Shown here piece after piece: positions 33,833-48,800 of a stretch of DNA of 64,000 nucleotides; position 1 is the first letter of the stretch, and the number at the start of each line of letters is the position of its first letter. Both the position numbers and the translations under genes were made by a program. The stretch is from Branchiostoma belcheri (Eukaryota > Chordata > Leptocardii > Amphioxiformes > Branchiostomatidae). A model generated the notes under the pieces. It was not told where the DNA came from and did not search any database. It worked only from the letters and a program-made list of their open reading frames with translations. The stretch lies in NCBI RefSeq assembly GCF_001625305.1, contig NW_017802713.1, positions 1,585,954 to 1,649,953 on the forward strand, read 5' to 3'.

Positions 33833-36800
33833 CTGAAAATGGAAAATACAAAATATGTAAATGTGATATCTTTTACAAGTTGATTTTTTAAAGATAAGGC
33901 CACACCAATTTAATATCTTGGTTAACGGATTTTTCTAGAAAAATAATGGAGCGGGCGGGCGAAAAAAAAACAAAAAAAACAGGCCTAGGCATCCTATTAT
34001 GGCCCAAAATGGTACGATAGGAGCCATGAAGTCAACACACCAGGCTGGTTCAAAATTTTAACAATGAATTTTGAACTTTTAATGATACCATTGCATTGAA
34101 AGATGGAATAACTGTAACAACTAGGATGAAAAGGACTGTTTTCAACTGTTCAGGGCAAAATATGAGCATTTTGCAGTTGATTTTGAATTTTCATTTTTAT
34201 TATATATATTTGCAAATCAGCAAAAAATGAAGCGGCGAATCCGTTAACCAAGAAATCAAATTGGTGTGGCCTAAGAATGTGCAATTGGTTTTGATAACAT
34301 AACAAACATCATACATCTACTTGAAAAACAGGAAAAATATTAAGTATCAACTCCTTGTTGCATAAAAATGGAAAATACAAAATATGTAAATGTGATATCT
34401 TTTTTAAGATGAGAATGTGCAATTGGTTTTGATAACACAACAAACTTCACAGTTAAAAAAAAAACAGCAAAAAGGGAACATACACGTCTTCCATGGTTTA
34501 CAAAAGAGAAGTCAAACCCTCCAGACATAGTTTTGGTCATACCAGTAGCTAAAGTTTAAGACAATTACCTTTCATTATGTAGATTTTAGTTAGTATACTG
34601 TTTCAATGTTCATTTATGTTTGTAATCTGCAGTTAGCCTCCGAGCATGAATTTTTTCAATAAACTTCTCATTAAAAGAATCAACTCCTGTTAAGTGTCTT
34701 GAAAAGGTGTGTTAAAAAGTAACTGACTGATTATGTACATGTAATTGCTTTTATTTATTATGGTTATGAACTTATGGTTATGACACTTATTCCTTTCCTA
34801 CAAGTGTTTGAAGTGATCTGTTCCCCAAGTAAAATTCTGAAGTGATCTGTTCCCCAAGTAAAATTCTGAAGTGATCTGTTCCCCAAGTAAAATTCTGAAG
34901 TGATCTGTTCCCCAAGTAAAATTCTGAAGTGATCTGTTCCCCAAGTAAAAGACTGAATTAGACTGAAAAGATTAAACATGGGCTTAGGACTGAGTCTCCC
35001 TTCTCTAGATCGCTTTAGACACTGGAACAGTTGAACTTCAACCACACCAGCAGGTGCAACTTTAACTTGTAAACCATCAAAGTCCGCAAACATCCAACAG
35101 TATGCTCTAAGTTCTAGCACGACAAATCCGAACTGTTGTGGTACTTTTCTTTACAACCAGCACATCAACTATTAAGTAAGAGGCTGTCCAAGGAAGGTGT
35201 GAGAATTGTGGCAACTTGAACTTTTAAACCATCACAAAGTCTGCAAACATCCAACTGTATGCTCTAAGTACTAACACGACAAATCCGAGCTGTTGTGCTA
35301 TTTTTCTTTACAACCGGCACGTCAACTATTACTTAAGAGGCTGTCGAAGGAAGGTGTGAGAATTGTAGCAACTTGAACTTGTAAACCATCTAAGTCAGTA
35401 AACATCCAAAAGTAAGCTTGAACACATTAAATCCGAGCTGTTGTGGTATTTTTCTTTAGAACCGGCATGTCAGCTATTACTTAACAGGCTGTCGAGGAAA
35501 GGTGTGGGAGGAAAAGAAAAGAGGTGTTACAGTGTGTCTACTGACGTTACAGGGCAAAGTCTGTTTGAACCTGTGCAACTGGCTTGTGTCATTTTAGACC
35601 TTGACTCAAGATACAAGGCAGTTCTTTTCCTGTCGGAGTCCTTCAACGATTATTTCCGAACTTGTGAGTTCAGTTCAAAGCAGCAGGCTGATCTGCAGGT
35701 TTCTTGTGTTTTAGATCAACCTGTTCTGCAAATTGTGATCTTGACAGTCTCCTTGATCTTCACTTAGTCTGCCCAGCTGTTCATTATCTATGCAGAGGAA
35801 GTGTGAGGAAGTCTCTGGTATTACCTAAGGCCATGTTGATTTGATTATATGGGTGACATCCTCTGGGAACCCCAAAGCTGATGCGAGCGTGCAAATAAAA
35901 AAAAGTTTGGCCAAAAAAAGTTGTTTTCAATATGAAATCTACGTGGTCATGAAGGTTGAACAAATGAAACAGGATATGGTATGGTGAATAATCTACTGTT
36001 CAAATTCATTTTCTTACATTTTCGTCTTTTTCGTTTGATTGCGGCAATCTATGACATTGGTATCGTTTTCCATTTTTGTGTGTGCAACTTACGGTATATA
36101 TTTTCTCCTTTTGCAACTGTTTGGTACCATTTACAGTATGGTTAAAAACTTTTTTTTTTGGAAACGGCCAAAAATTCATGCGCGTGTGGATGTCATCCAT
36201 ATTATCAAATCAACATGGCCTAAAGGCTGCTGCTACATTTTTACTTCAAGTCACCACCAACAAACTTTTGAGTGAAAGACTTAAAAAAAATACACTGTAA
36301 AAAGTTCACTGACATTGAACTCCTATCAGTAAAGAGTCTGGCCAAAATGCCACCCAGTCTGTGATTCCGAAGAACACAGTCTGCACGAGAAAAAGCAACA
36401 AAAGACTATCTCCACATTCCTCTGATTTACAAAGTGGAAAGTTGGCAGTGGTATGGCCCCACCAACCTATCTTCTGTCCCCAGATTGTTTCACCATGTGT
36501 AAGGAGTTTGGCACCAGCATGTACTTGGCCCAGTTACAACTTGACCCTTTTCCCAGTATGTAAAAGTTTCCAAAAGCCGGGACTGGCGGATGCATTAAAG
36601 ATGGGCCCACGCCCCACGCTGGGGTATGATTGTACAGACTTGCGGTGAGAGGTCGCACGGTTCACTGTGCCAAGTCACCAACTCACATCTGTTGGAAAGT
36701 GCGCCACAAATTCTGGAGTCGGCCAGGTTCATTTGCATAGGTCGCGAGGTACAGCGTTCCCACATTTTTCAAGCCGGTTTCTCACCACGCGATACGTCGT

Positions 36801-39800
36801 TAAAAACTCACATCTTCGGTAGACTGTTAGAAATAAAGTTTAAAAGGGTTACTCCGAGTTAATGTGCTTTTCAGGATGTAACAGTTTGGGCAGACTTCAG
36901 TTCTGTGCTCTTCCAAATACAATGAAGGCTACAACCTCTACAAAGATCTTTAACCAACCAACCAACCAACCAACCAACCAACCAACCAACCAACCAACCA
37001 ACCAACCAACCAACCAACCAACCGACAAACATAATGATAGTTTACCAATAATACTATTAACTTCTTGGCAGGTAATAAAAACTACAACATGTCGTAAAAA
37101 AACAGGCACATGGAATTTGCCTGTTGCTTATTACCAGTGGTATAAAATCTACCATAACGAAATTGAGACAATGTGACCCAAAATTAGTCACATGCAATTG
37201 ATAAATGCAGACTTAATTTTAGGACCACTACTGCAAAAAAAAATGCATCCATCTTCGAAGGTTTGGACAGTGAAATTCAATAAATCTAGGATACACACAG
37301 GGCTCGAAATTCATTTTTCTGAATATGTGCACTGGTGCACCCAACCTAAAATATTGGGTGCACAAAAATATTTTGGGGTGCACCATATAAAATAAGTAGA
37401 ATGTTAGCAAAAACTTACATGTTTCATATCTAAAGCAAAGTACTACTATAATAATTTTATTTTTCTGACACTTAGAATTTAAGAATATGCTATTTTCACA
37501 TTTTGTAACCCTATAAAAATATTTGGGTGCACTGGTGCACCCACAGAAAAAAATTGGGTGCACAGCTCCAAATTTGGGTGCACTAAGGTGCACATGCACA
37601 CAGTATTTCCAGCCCTGTACATATGATCATTGTGACATTTTGTAGAGGATAATCTTCACTGATGTAGGTTGGAGGCTCCCAGGAGGGGGTGGGGGGCAGC
37701 CGTAAGAGGATTAAATCTACCAACAGGTGACTGCTGGGTAGTGTCACATTACCCACAATACCCCTGATCCCAACTGCCATCTGTTGCAAGACAGAGCCAA
37801 CTCGCAACTCTTGCCAAAACGGGAAGACATTCGAGAGGCAAAACTGACGATTTTCTTCCTCTGGAAGCACTTTAAAGTACCTTCAAATACGAAAAATGTC
37901 TAAGCCTTCTTGTGATCTTTGTCAACCTTCTTTCATCTCTGTAAAGGCTAGTTTCAACAGGGATATCACTTGTTCCTGTCTTCAAAAATTTCTTTTGGTT
38001 GTTTCCCTTGATCGTTCCGTGTTGGGCTGTAGCAGAGTGTTAGTCCTGAGCTGGATGGAGCTATCGATCCAGCAAGTACATTTCTCTACAATTTTAACAT
38101 TTTTTTATGAATCAATTTTAAACTGCAATTTCCAACACAACAAATTGGACTCACATAAGTTTTCGACTGTACAACTCCAGTCTTTGTCAAGGAAGTTGTG
38201 TTGGAAATTGCAGTTTAAACTTGCTTCATAATGATTTCTACCAACACAGATGAACTTTCAAGATAAAACATTTTTTTTCTATGCTGCTCTATGGAAATCT
38301 GCCGCAGGTTGTACTTATGAAGGTATCTTTACCTTTCACCTACTTCTAGTAATCGTCAACCACAAAACTTACTTTTTAAACTGTATGACAGGTAAATTTC
38401 TGTATGTGGGTTTGTATGATGTGATGCTGTTTTTCTCTTAACATGGGCCATTGGCCTGATACAAAGAATAAGATGAAATGAAGAAGAAAAGAGAGAATCT
38501 CGGTGCGTATCGCAAACCTTGCCATCTGGCCCTGACAAGCCGCCATTACCAGTGACAGAATACCACCCTGAAGCGGGGACAAAGGCTCACTGAACATGTC
38601 CAAACCATTAGTGTTCACTCCTCGGGACATGCAAAATATTTGCATTTGGTTACACCCAAGAAGGTCTTCTCAAAGACAGGAAACCAGTTAAGTCTTTGGA
38701 AAACACTGCAACATCATGTATAATTTTCTATTTGCAGTACTGTTCAGAAAATGCTAGAACCTTTTATTTCATAATTTGAGAAAGATATTTTTTTCCTACA
38801 CAGTACTTAGTCTAGTATTTGAACTTTGTAGTCCATAGATGATAGAATCAGCTATACATAGAATCATCTATACATGTATATATATATATATATATATTTG
38901 TTTGTTTATTTGTGTATTGGTATTTTCCACAAAGTGAAAGGGAGGGCAAAACAGGTGCGTACACACCTTTACAAGTTGCCCTCCCAATACAAAAAAACAA
39001 TGTATGTGTGAAAACACATGTACTACAACAAAATATACATACCCATGTACAAAGACACACATGTACAAAATGTAGACACAGCACATTTCACAGTTTCTCA
39101 AAAAAAAAATCTGCCAAAACAGCAAAAGGAAGTTACACCTGTGGTGCCACAGGTGCAGAAAATGTGACAAATCCATCCAAAACATTTCTACTAACACAGC
39201 GTGAGGTCGCGTTATCTTAGGCCACCCCAATTTAATTTCTTGGTTAACGGATTTTTCTAGAAAAATAATTGAGCGGGCGGGTGAAAAAAAAATTAAAATA
39301 AAAACAGGCCTAGGCATCCTATTATGGCCCAAAATGGTACGATAGGAGCCATGAAGTCAACACACCAGACTGGTTCAAAATTTAAACAATGAATTTTGAA
39401 CTTTTAATGATACCATTGCATTTAAAGATAGAATAACTGTAACAACTAGGAAGAAAAGGACTGTCTTCAACTGTTCAGGGCAAAATATGAGCATTTTGCA
39501 GTTGATTCTGAATTTTTATTTTTTTTTGCAAATCAGAAAAAAATGAAGAGGCGAATCCGTTAACCAAGAAATCAAATTGGTGTGGCCTTACCAAAACTTC
39601 GTGTGGATATTCTGGGAACACCACAGGTACATATTAGACTGTCATCTACGAGCAACTGAGCAAAAGACATCACACGTTCCCTACCATCTAAATCCCCCTC
39701 TGTCATCATTACAACTCTCCAGGTACAGTGGTCATGGAAAGGCTAAACACAACTGTAGCAATAACTTGTGACAGTGTGTAAAAATACCAACACTTTATAA

Positions 39801-42800
39801 AGTATTACCTCTAAGCCTTTAAAGTATGTCTTGCCTTACTGTTAAAGTTCAGGTCTATAAGTAATTACTATATCAAAAAGGCAGCCTAGAAATCTGTTGC
39901 ATTTTTTTTCGGAAACATCTCAACTTGTGTGACAGGAACAAAGACAATGTAATACTGAACATGTGTTCTTACAAATGACGTGTAAAGTGCTAGTTTAACT
40001 TACTATACATTGATAAACAATCTGAAACTATGCCCCATATGGTGCCTCAAAAATTTGAACTGCAACTTTTCAGGGTTGTATTTTGTCCTTGGAAAGTGGA
40101 AAATAAGTCCCAAATGTAAGAATTCCCAGGCCTAGGAAAAAATGTTTTGTTTCCCGACCGACCCTAGAAAAACCTGCCAACCCTAGACTTTTTTTTGAGT
40201 AGACCCCTGCAAGGGACATAAATTTTCGAGCTGATCAACCTTTTCTAGCTCCAAGATCTGACACCTGAGTGATAAAACATTGTACAATTAGTTTTCTAAC
40301 ATTGACATTGAAACTAAAAGTGTCCTCATGCAAGTTTTACTGTATTGATATCACTGGTCTAAGAAAAGAAGATAATCCCTACCTACCGACCTCTAATTTT
40401 TTCAGGACTGAAACAAGAAACACCTTTTTTTCCTAGGCCCCAGTATTGTATGTATTGGTTTCCAGTGTTTCCAGTGTTACATTTTGCCCTTGAAAATTGA
40501 AAAATAACAGAATGTAGGAGTTCCCATGTATTCATTGGTTCCCAGCAGTAGTTTACAAACCAGGCCAGTGGGCCGTGCCAAACAAGCTTGGTAATTGCGG
40601 GGCATACACCGACCCTGAACGATGTTGGCATGGAAAAACCAGCGGACCACACAGCTGCAGGCCCGCGGTGTCAGCCCGCGACACGTAATTCACATGTCGG
40701 GGACCCGCGTGTCACCAACCACCTGTTCCACTCAAGGATGACCTTGACACTGAAACGTGACCTCCAAAGAAACACAGCCAGGCATTTCACAGGCATGTGG
40801 TTATCGGTACATGTCCTTCAAAAGTTTCTTTTTTCATCACAAGGGCTGTTTAGTGGGGTACAATGTCGTGGGATGGGAAATACCGGTATACTGTATACTT
40901 TTCCAACAAGGTAAGGTGCCCCCCTCCCCACCAAGAACGCAATCCCAATGTCAGAAGGTAGGATAAACCTTTGGGCCTAGGGAAAAAAAGTTGTGTTTCC
41001 TGTTTCAGTTCTGAAAAAATTAGGGTCGGTAGGTAGGGATTATCTTTTTTCTTTCTTTCTTTTTTTAAAGGCTAAACTGGCAATCTCTAGTGATCCAAAA
41101 AGTAAGACTTGCATGCATGACTTATATTTTCAATGTCAATGTTGGGAAACTGATTGTACAATGTTTCATCACTCGGGTGTCAGATCATGGAGCTAGAAAA
41201 GTTCGATCAGCTCAGAAAATTTAAGTCCCTTGCAGGTGTCCACACACAAAAAAAAGGCTAGGGTCAGAAGTTTTTTCTAGGGTCGGTCGGGAAACAACAT
41301 TTTTTTCTAGGCCTTGTATAACATAACTGCATGTTCCTACCAGTACAGCTTACATCAGTCACCAATGAACAGACACTGTTTTTAAAATGTTTCCTACAAT
41401 GTTTTTGAAGGACGTTATCAGTCCACAAGACAGTCAACTTCTATCTGACTTGTTAAAAACAGATTTCCAAAATGACATATAAGGACGTTCCAATGTGACA
41501 TATAAAGACATCATGGAGCAAGAGCCATTAATAACTTCAGCCAATCAAAAGTTACTTGTTGAGGCTTTATTACATTCCTTTCTTTTCAAGTCGCAATGCC
41601 GTTACCTTCGGCATACACCCGGATTCTTAACCTGTCTATTAAACTGTAGGCGCTCGTTTTTCATCGCTTCTTAAAAGCTCTTTGCTTGATTTCCCAGGAC
41701 GCTGTCTCGGCCTATCAGAGGCCTACAGAGACGCCTCCCCCCGTGGCAGTCCCGCTACATTATCAACAAATTTGTACCCGCCTCCCCCAACGCCAGATTG
41801 AAACGCCAAAGTCAACCCTCTCTCGCGGGGACGGAAAACGCCTCGTTCTGTTCTGCTTTCGCGGATATGAAGCCTCCAGGCGAACCAACCGGACCCAACG
41901 GTCCCAAACAATACGATAACTACTGTATAGCTCTTTCTTTCCACCTAAAGCTCACCTGATAAATTGTGAAGCAATTTCACAGAAGATATCTTCACAGACA
42001 CATAGGGTAGACCAAATTACGGGACGCCCAATTTCTCTTGGAAGTCTTTTATTAAATCTTGTATTCTCCGCGCTTGCTTGTCTGAGATGGCGGGATTGCA
42101 TTACGCAAATCGTAAATTGCCGAGGCAAAATGGCATGACGAGGAAGACATCCCTCCGGGCGCCAATGCTCAGATATGCATGGATGTGTCATATACAAAAT
42201 ACGTGACTGCCCAGTTTGCAATGCATGGCCAACTTTCCCCCTATCTCGTATGTAACACTGGTCACTCTACATGTGTGTAACACTGGACACTACAAACTAC
42301 CACTCCCAAAATTGTTTGAACATAACTGCTTCCAACAGATCACATTTAGACCTGTTCAACTCCAGTCAAATGCATGACATGTAATTTTTCTGGTACTATT
42401 TTCAGCAAAGACATAACAAAATTGTCGACAAGGAGTCCTGATATTCACATTTCTATTACAAGACAGCTGAATTTGGTGCGAAAAACAGCCACATATGTCG
42501 AAGAAATGCTTTCAATTTCCTGTCGTAAAACTGTCATACGATACACTGTGTGATGGGCGCTTTAAACATGAGTAAGCAAACACAACTTCCACCAAGGTCA
42601 TAAGGTCAAATATTACATGACCTGTCCCTCCATGAAATTATTTTGCATACTGATATATCTCAAAAGAATAATGTACAGAATATACTGTGTTTTTTTCTAA
42701 TAGGAAGAGTCACCCACACACGATGTGAGTTATTAATACACCCTTCAAGCCATGATTATGCTGTCATTCCGAATAACGCACAGTTGCAAATGGGCCGTCC

Positions 42801-45800
42801 CAGCCCTTCTGTGACATTGTGCGTACGCGGCGTAATAAACTGTGCGTGTTACCTAAACGACTACACGGGACCTGGGGCGATACAGCGCCGAATGTCCGAG
42901 ATGATCGGGTGATTTAGTACCAAATCAAACCGTGGCCTGCCGCGGCCGCCAACTTCTCAATCTTCCCTCCTGAACGGCATACTGGGAAATATTTCACGTA
43001 CAGGACAGTACCTGAGACAGATTACTTCAATTTCCTACAAAATTGCCAAAAACTTTTTGGTTTTTTTTCAGTTTGGTAAAAATTAACTGAAACTTTAGTG
43101 AAAGAACCAAATATTAAACGATTGCAAAATGGTTAGTCTAGTTGGGGCAAAAATCAGCAATATTTGAGTAGCAAGAAAATTGGGAGGTAGAAATAGCCAA
43201 CAAGTTTGTGTTTTTTCAGTTTGGCAAAAATGAACTGAAAGAACCAAATATTACACTGCGAAATGATTTGTCTAGTTGGGGCAAACATCAGCAATATTCC
43301 AGTAGCAAGAAAATTGGGAGGAATTCTTTAATTACCTAAGAAATAGCCAAAAAGTTTTTTTTTTTTTCAGTTTGGCAAAAATTAACTCAAAGAACCAAAT
43401 ATTACATTGCAAAGATGGTTAGACTAGTTGGGGCAAGCATCAGCAATATTTGAGTAGCAAGAAAATTGGGAGGAATTCTTCAATTACCTAAGAAATAGCC
43501 ACAAAGTTTGTGTTTTTTTTTTCAGTTTGGCAAAAATGAAGTGAAAGAACTGAATATTACATTGCAAAGATGGTTAGTCTAGTTGGGGCAAAAATTAGCA
43601 ATATTCAAAATTTCAAATGGCAAGAAAATACTTGGGGTTTGAAACTGAATGGTTATCCTACAGTGCATGTAAATACAGTACTCAGTTACTAGGCTCTTTT
43701 TCTATAGCCATTTACTTACTTTACCTTCAAATCATTTTTACCTGAACACATAGTTGGTGGAGGGTACTATTTTTGCCCCTACAGTATGTGAATCAGTAGA
43801 AAAATTAAAGTTTAAACAAAAACCTTCAAATACATCTCATCATTTTTGTGACGTACAACAAAACATACGGATCCTTGAATGAATCAAAATAAAGCATACA
43901 TTTCTACTGCATTGCTGAGTTTTGCTTTCGTATTCTCAAACATATAATATTTTCAAGAAGGCCTTCAGAAATTAATTTTGGTATAGACTGTAACAGAACT
44001 AACTGATGGAAGAGGAGTACTATTATATAAATGAAATGTTTCCCCAGTGTGCAAATTGAGAAACAAACCGTGCATCAATATATGATAAACATGCATATAA
44101 AAAGCAATAAGTGTCACCAGAATGGCACTCAACAATTCATGAACATCATCGTCTAAATTGAAGCACACTCAAAACACGAGACTGTCTAAAATTAGCCACT
44201 TGGGTATCAGAATTTCCGTCTCGATACAAGACCCTCAATTTTCTTCCAACGTCGCTCAAGAAAAGGCCTCGTTATTCAATAAAGGCAGTGTGTCAAATGA
44301 CAGGTATTGAACAGCAGTCATAAAAATTCAGCCCGCGCTTGTTACAGCGTACTTCCAAGTATTACAACTCGGCTAATGACGGTTGGCTGTCCATTTTCGC
44401 ATGGGAGGCTTTAGATTTAACAGGATGGGTGCGACATTAGGCGAGCGGCGCGGTGTCGTAACTAGTTTCACGCGGAGGGGGATAAGACAGCGAGCGGTAA
44501 TGAAATTTGGATGAGGCAGTAATGTAGCGGCATCACCGCTATTTGTATTCATGATTGCCAGCGTCGCAGGGTTAGGCCGCGAAAAACAAATTCTACGGAT
44601 GCCATCCACACGCGCACTAATTTTGTTCTCTTCTATGTAAAAAATTTGACTATTTTAATCTGATCAATAGCATCTGAATGCATATTGATAAGAGAAAAAG
44701 TTCATTTTATTTTATAGATTTTGATTGCCAATGTTACCGAGTTAGGCTGCGAAAAACGAATTCCATGGATGCCAACCACACATGCACTAACTTTGGTCTC
44801 TTTTTATACAAAAAATTTGACTAATTTTATCTGATCAATTAGCAGCTACATCCACATTGGCATTGATATTGGGCTTCTTTCAGATAGAAATTCAATCCTT
44901 CTATTTAATTGATGGCAACCACATGCACATTGATTTGTGCATTTTTTAGTAAAATGCAACGTCGGTAAAGAGTGGTAACAAATTGAAAAATGCTACAAAC
45001 TACCAGTTAGAAAGCAAGACCGAAAGTTGGAATATAACACATTTCTGCAACTATATACATGAGAAGTTAGTTTCACCTTTCTTTACAACCTTTATTAGTC
45101 ACACGCCAGAAGAAAAAACACACAAAAAAACACCTACATGCTTGTCAAGAAGATACAATTCCTTTGTGCTTTTATGGTTATAGATATTAGCCTCAGAGGA
45201 AGAGCAACTGGCCCTAAAATGTTATGATTCAAAGGTGTCAAAAGGTGCCCGATTGACCCTCTTAGGTATTAAAAATAACAATACGGCTGCATTAACTGAT
45301 GTAAATCATAATGAACAAAACTGTGAAATCATATATCCATTCATAAGGCATACGTCCACTGGAGGAAATGATTTTACCGTTATAGAGCTCTGTCGAGTTT
45401 TGGCAGAGCTCGTAAGAACATTGGACGACTCGTAAACGAGAAGTGTACCCATGTGCAAAAGGAAGGGGTGCTACAATTTCACAAATACCATTATATGGCA
45501 CATCCATTCATTCAGTCAACGACACTGGCCTGGCTTTGAAGGCTATACCGGGTTTGGAAGGGGTTACTTTTACCGCTGCATTAAACTCTCGCCAACAATC
45601 TACATAAAGATGAAAGTGTCCCTTTACTTAATGCTGGAGCTCGTAAAAAAAAATACATCATTGCTCCTCGCCTGCCGGACTCGCAATTACCGTGGATTCA
45701 GGTCGGCTGTCAAGTTAAAATTTTTCCAATCCTCACCGTAAAATCTGAAAGCCGAGGCGCCGTAATAAACCTCGTAAACGGAACTCTCCTTTGGCATTTT

Positions 45801-48800
45801 AGAGCTCGCATACGGTACTTTCAACTGCTTCCAATAAACTAGGCCGTAATCTTCACGACCTGGTGTGTAAAAGGGGGGCATTGTGAACTTCGGTAACACC
45901 TCTTCGATACCGAGTTAAGTTTTTTTACGGTAGGTCTGGTCCCTGATGGATGGATAACGTGCACGAGATGTATCTGTTGCCCGTAGAAGCCAGATCCCAC
46001 GGGGACGCCATGCCTCCGCTCTGAAAGCGTCGTCATTTGTGGAGAAACGTACCAGGCATTGGAACGCATCAGGTTCTATTAGGCTGGCCGAGAACAAAAT
46101 AGAAACATGAAAGGGCTGCCACTTTTCGAGGGAGCTCTGGCCCTGATTATGGCGTAGATCAAGTTGGGGAGGCTGTAACTCAATAGTTTATGACGGTAGT
46201 TCAAGGCATGCATTATCCACATGACAATGGAATGCAGTCTCTGGTAGATGTTTCATGTTTAGGACACTATTGGCCATACGTTAGACAACTGAAGCATGCA
46301 GCAATACCTGAATAGCCTTTTTGGGAGTAATTAAACTTGGGGAACAATGCAGACCTCATCTAGGAATGCTTTTCAGGTTCAAAATGCTGACATAAGCAGG
46401 GCTTGGCAATACTTCTGACCACAAGTCACAAGCTTTTGCCACCCTTTGGAGTCTATTACTACTGACTATATGGTTGGATAACAACACTAGCACCAAGGAC
46501 AGAGCCAAATGAGGAACATTAAAGAAAAGAACACAAAATGATTAGATAATAACATTTGCAAACTTGGTAAAATAAAACCCACATGAAAAGAAATTTCTGT
46601 ATCTTTCTTACAGTAAAATATTCCACACCAATACGATATTGTTATGTAGAAAGAATAGCACACTCTAGACTTAAGTTTTCTGTATTAAATTCAGATTTGC
46701 ATGACATCCAGGTATTGTCCCTCAAGATGAAGTACAGCAAAGATTTTACTCTTACAAAGACAAGTTACAGAAAGGGACATTCGACAAGAAAGAAGAATGA
46801 GCTATGTGTTACCCATTCCTCAATGCCTAGTCAGAATCTAAAAGAACTGCCTGGGTATTCATCTTTGATATGAAATGCATGGCAAAAAATGTATGTCATA
46901 ATCATGAGTTGAAATCTCTCAGCCCTTGAAAGGGCAGACCTGACAACCCAGTGTCGTAAAAAATGATGCCAGCAACATGCGAGATCGCTATCTGCGATCC
47001 AGATGGAGCGTGGCGTACGCCGTAATGCGCCGTGCCCTCGATAAGGCATCGCCAACTCTCTCACGGCAACTGCAGAGTGTAAAAGCACTCGAGTAGATGG
47101 CTGGATGTTGGTGCTTTAGATATGTATCAGGGGGGAAGGAATGGTGTGGGTTAGTGTGGCACTTTGGGTACGCATGTGGCGACGGTATGGCTACATTCTG
47201 AGTCGTGTGGTCCTGAAAGACCATATGTCACACCATTTTGAAGTGTCGCTGACACATGATAGTACACAGGAGCACCAATACTACAAGTTTCCAACTTTAT
47301 CTAAAAGCCAGTATTGGACCTAGAATTTCGAAAAAGGCCTTGGCCTACAAAAACTGTCTATCAACAATCCATTAACTACTACTAGAAAGTGCATTTTTTA
47401 TCTGAAGTACATAGAAGATATAGCTACTTGTATCCTTTGGAAGATCTGTCCACAAAACATAATGTCAAAATAAAGAGGAGGCTTTTAAAACCGTTGTAGG
47501 TTGGAATGGTAGGAATATGTCAAATGGCAGATGGCCCGGCAATGTTTGATGAATGATATTCGGGGAGATTTAAAATGTAAAGTTCAGGAAAGCATTGCCT
47601 GGAGGACTTGAACCCATCTCGTTGGGGAGGTTGACAGATTGTGAGCCTGCAGGCAGAGATCTAATGTAACTCTGGGTACACCTGACGGATTCATTTTCCC
47701 CCGCTATGAAAGTAGCTTTGGACTTGGAAATGAATCTTGATACAGTTTTAGCTCGAGGGGACCTATTTTTCCACCGGTTTTATCACAGATGGTATACTCA
47801 TGAGGTTTAACATACCAGCTCACTGGCTCATTTTAACAAGCATAAAAACTTACCACACATGTTGTAAAAAAGAGACGTATCTGAACAGTTTTTAACGTGT
47901 CTCAGAATCTTGAATTCTAAATTTCCTCACCAAAAGCCAAATCTGGAAGTACACCAAGAGGACTGATAGACAAGATAAAAAGGACAAAAAGCATGAAAAA
48001 TTATCAGAAAACAGAAGAAAACCATGCTGTATCTATCCATTCTGCAAGGAAAATAATTTTACAAATGGGAAAAGCATGAAAAATCATCAAATGGCTGGAA
48101 AAAAAGTGAACACTAGTCAAGTTCGATAGCCTTAAAATTCTTTTCTGCAATGTCTATTGAAGCTAACACTGTAAGTATGCAAGATCCAAATGTGAGGAAA
48201 CAGAAGAAAACCATGCTGTAACTATCCATCCTGCGAGGAAAAACTTTTGCAAGTGACCCACAAATTACTCAATAATTTGTACCTACAGACGTAACACGTG
48301 CAACCCATGCTGCGTTTTCCACTCCTAACCGTGGTCAAACTCACATTTTCCCATCGGAACTCTGTCACTGTCAGCCCTCCCCACCGGTGGGCACTCCAAA
48401 CCCTGTAATTTAGACCAGCGAAGGTCTTGGCTTACAGGAACAACTGATTCCACGGACACCAGAGAACACACATATATACCCTACGTACGGTTCAAGCAGC
48501 GATAATCCTTGCTCCTCCAATGACCAGTCCTGGTCGTCATAGTTTCAAGAAAGTCATGCTAGGTTCCTATCAACCCAAGGTGCCTAGAAGTCTACCTCCT
48601 CTTGAGAGAATGATATAATAGGGCAGCCTCAAACAATGTTTGTCAGAAATGCTATAATGTGAACGGTTTATGGCTGACCTTATGTTTGCTTTTACATGTT
48701 GGACATATTTTTCTTCTAAGGGAAAATTATTCTTTATGGTGCGTAGCTTGGCAAACATCTCTGTCATTGTTTGTTGTGTGACAAAGAGGTTGTTTTGTAT

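Noticed and set aside
33601..33891. 96-codon plus-strand frame over the MCM7 last exon
   Set aside because: A shadow of the MCM7 winged-helix exon on the opposite strand.
38868..39332. 154-codon minus-strand frame ending in IYIYIYI
   Set aside because: It reads through a (TA)n microsatellite and into a MITE at 39220-39587, so it is not a gene.
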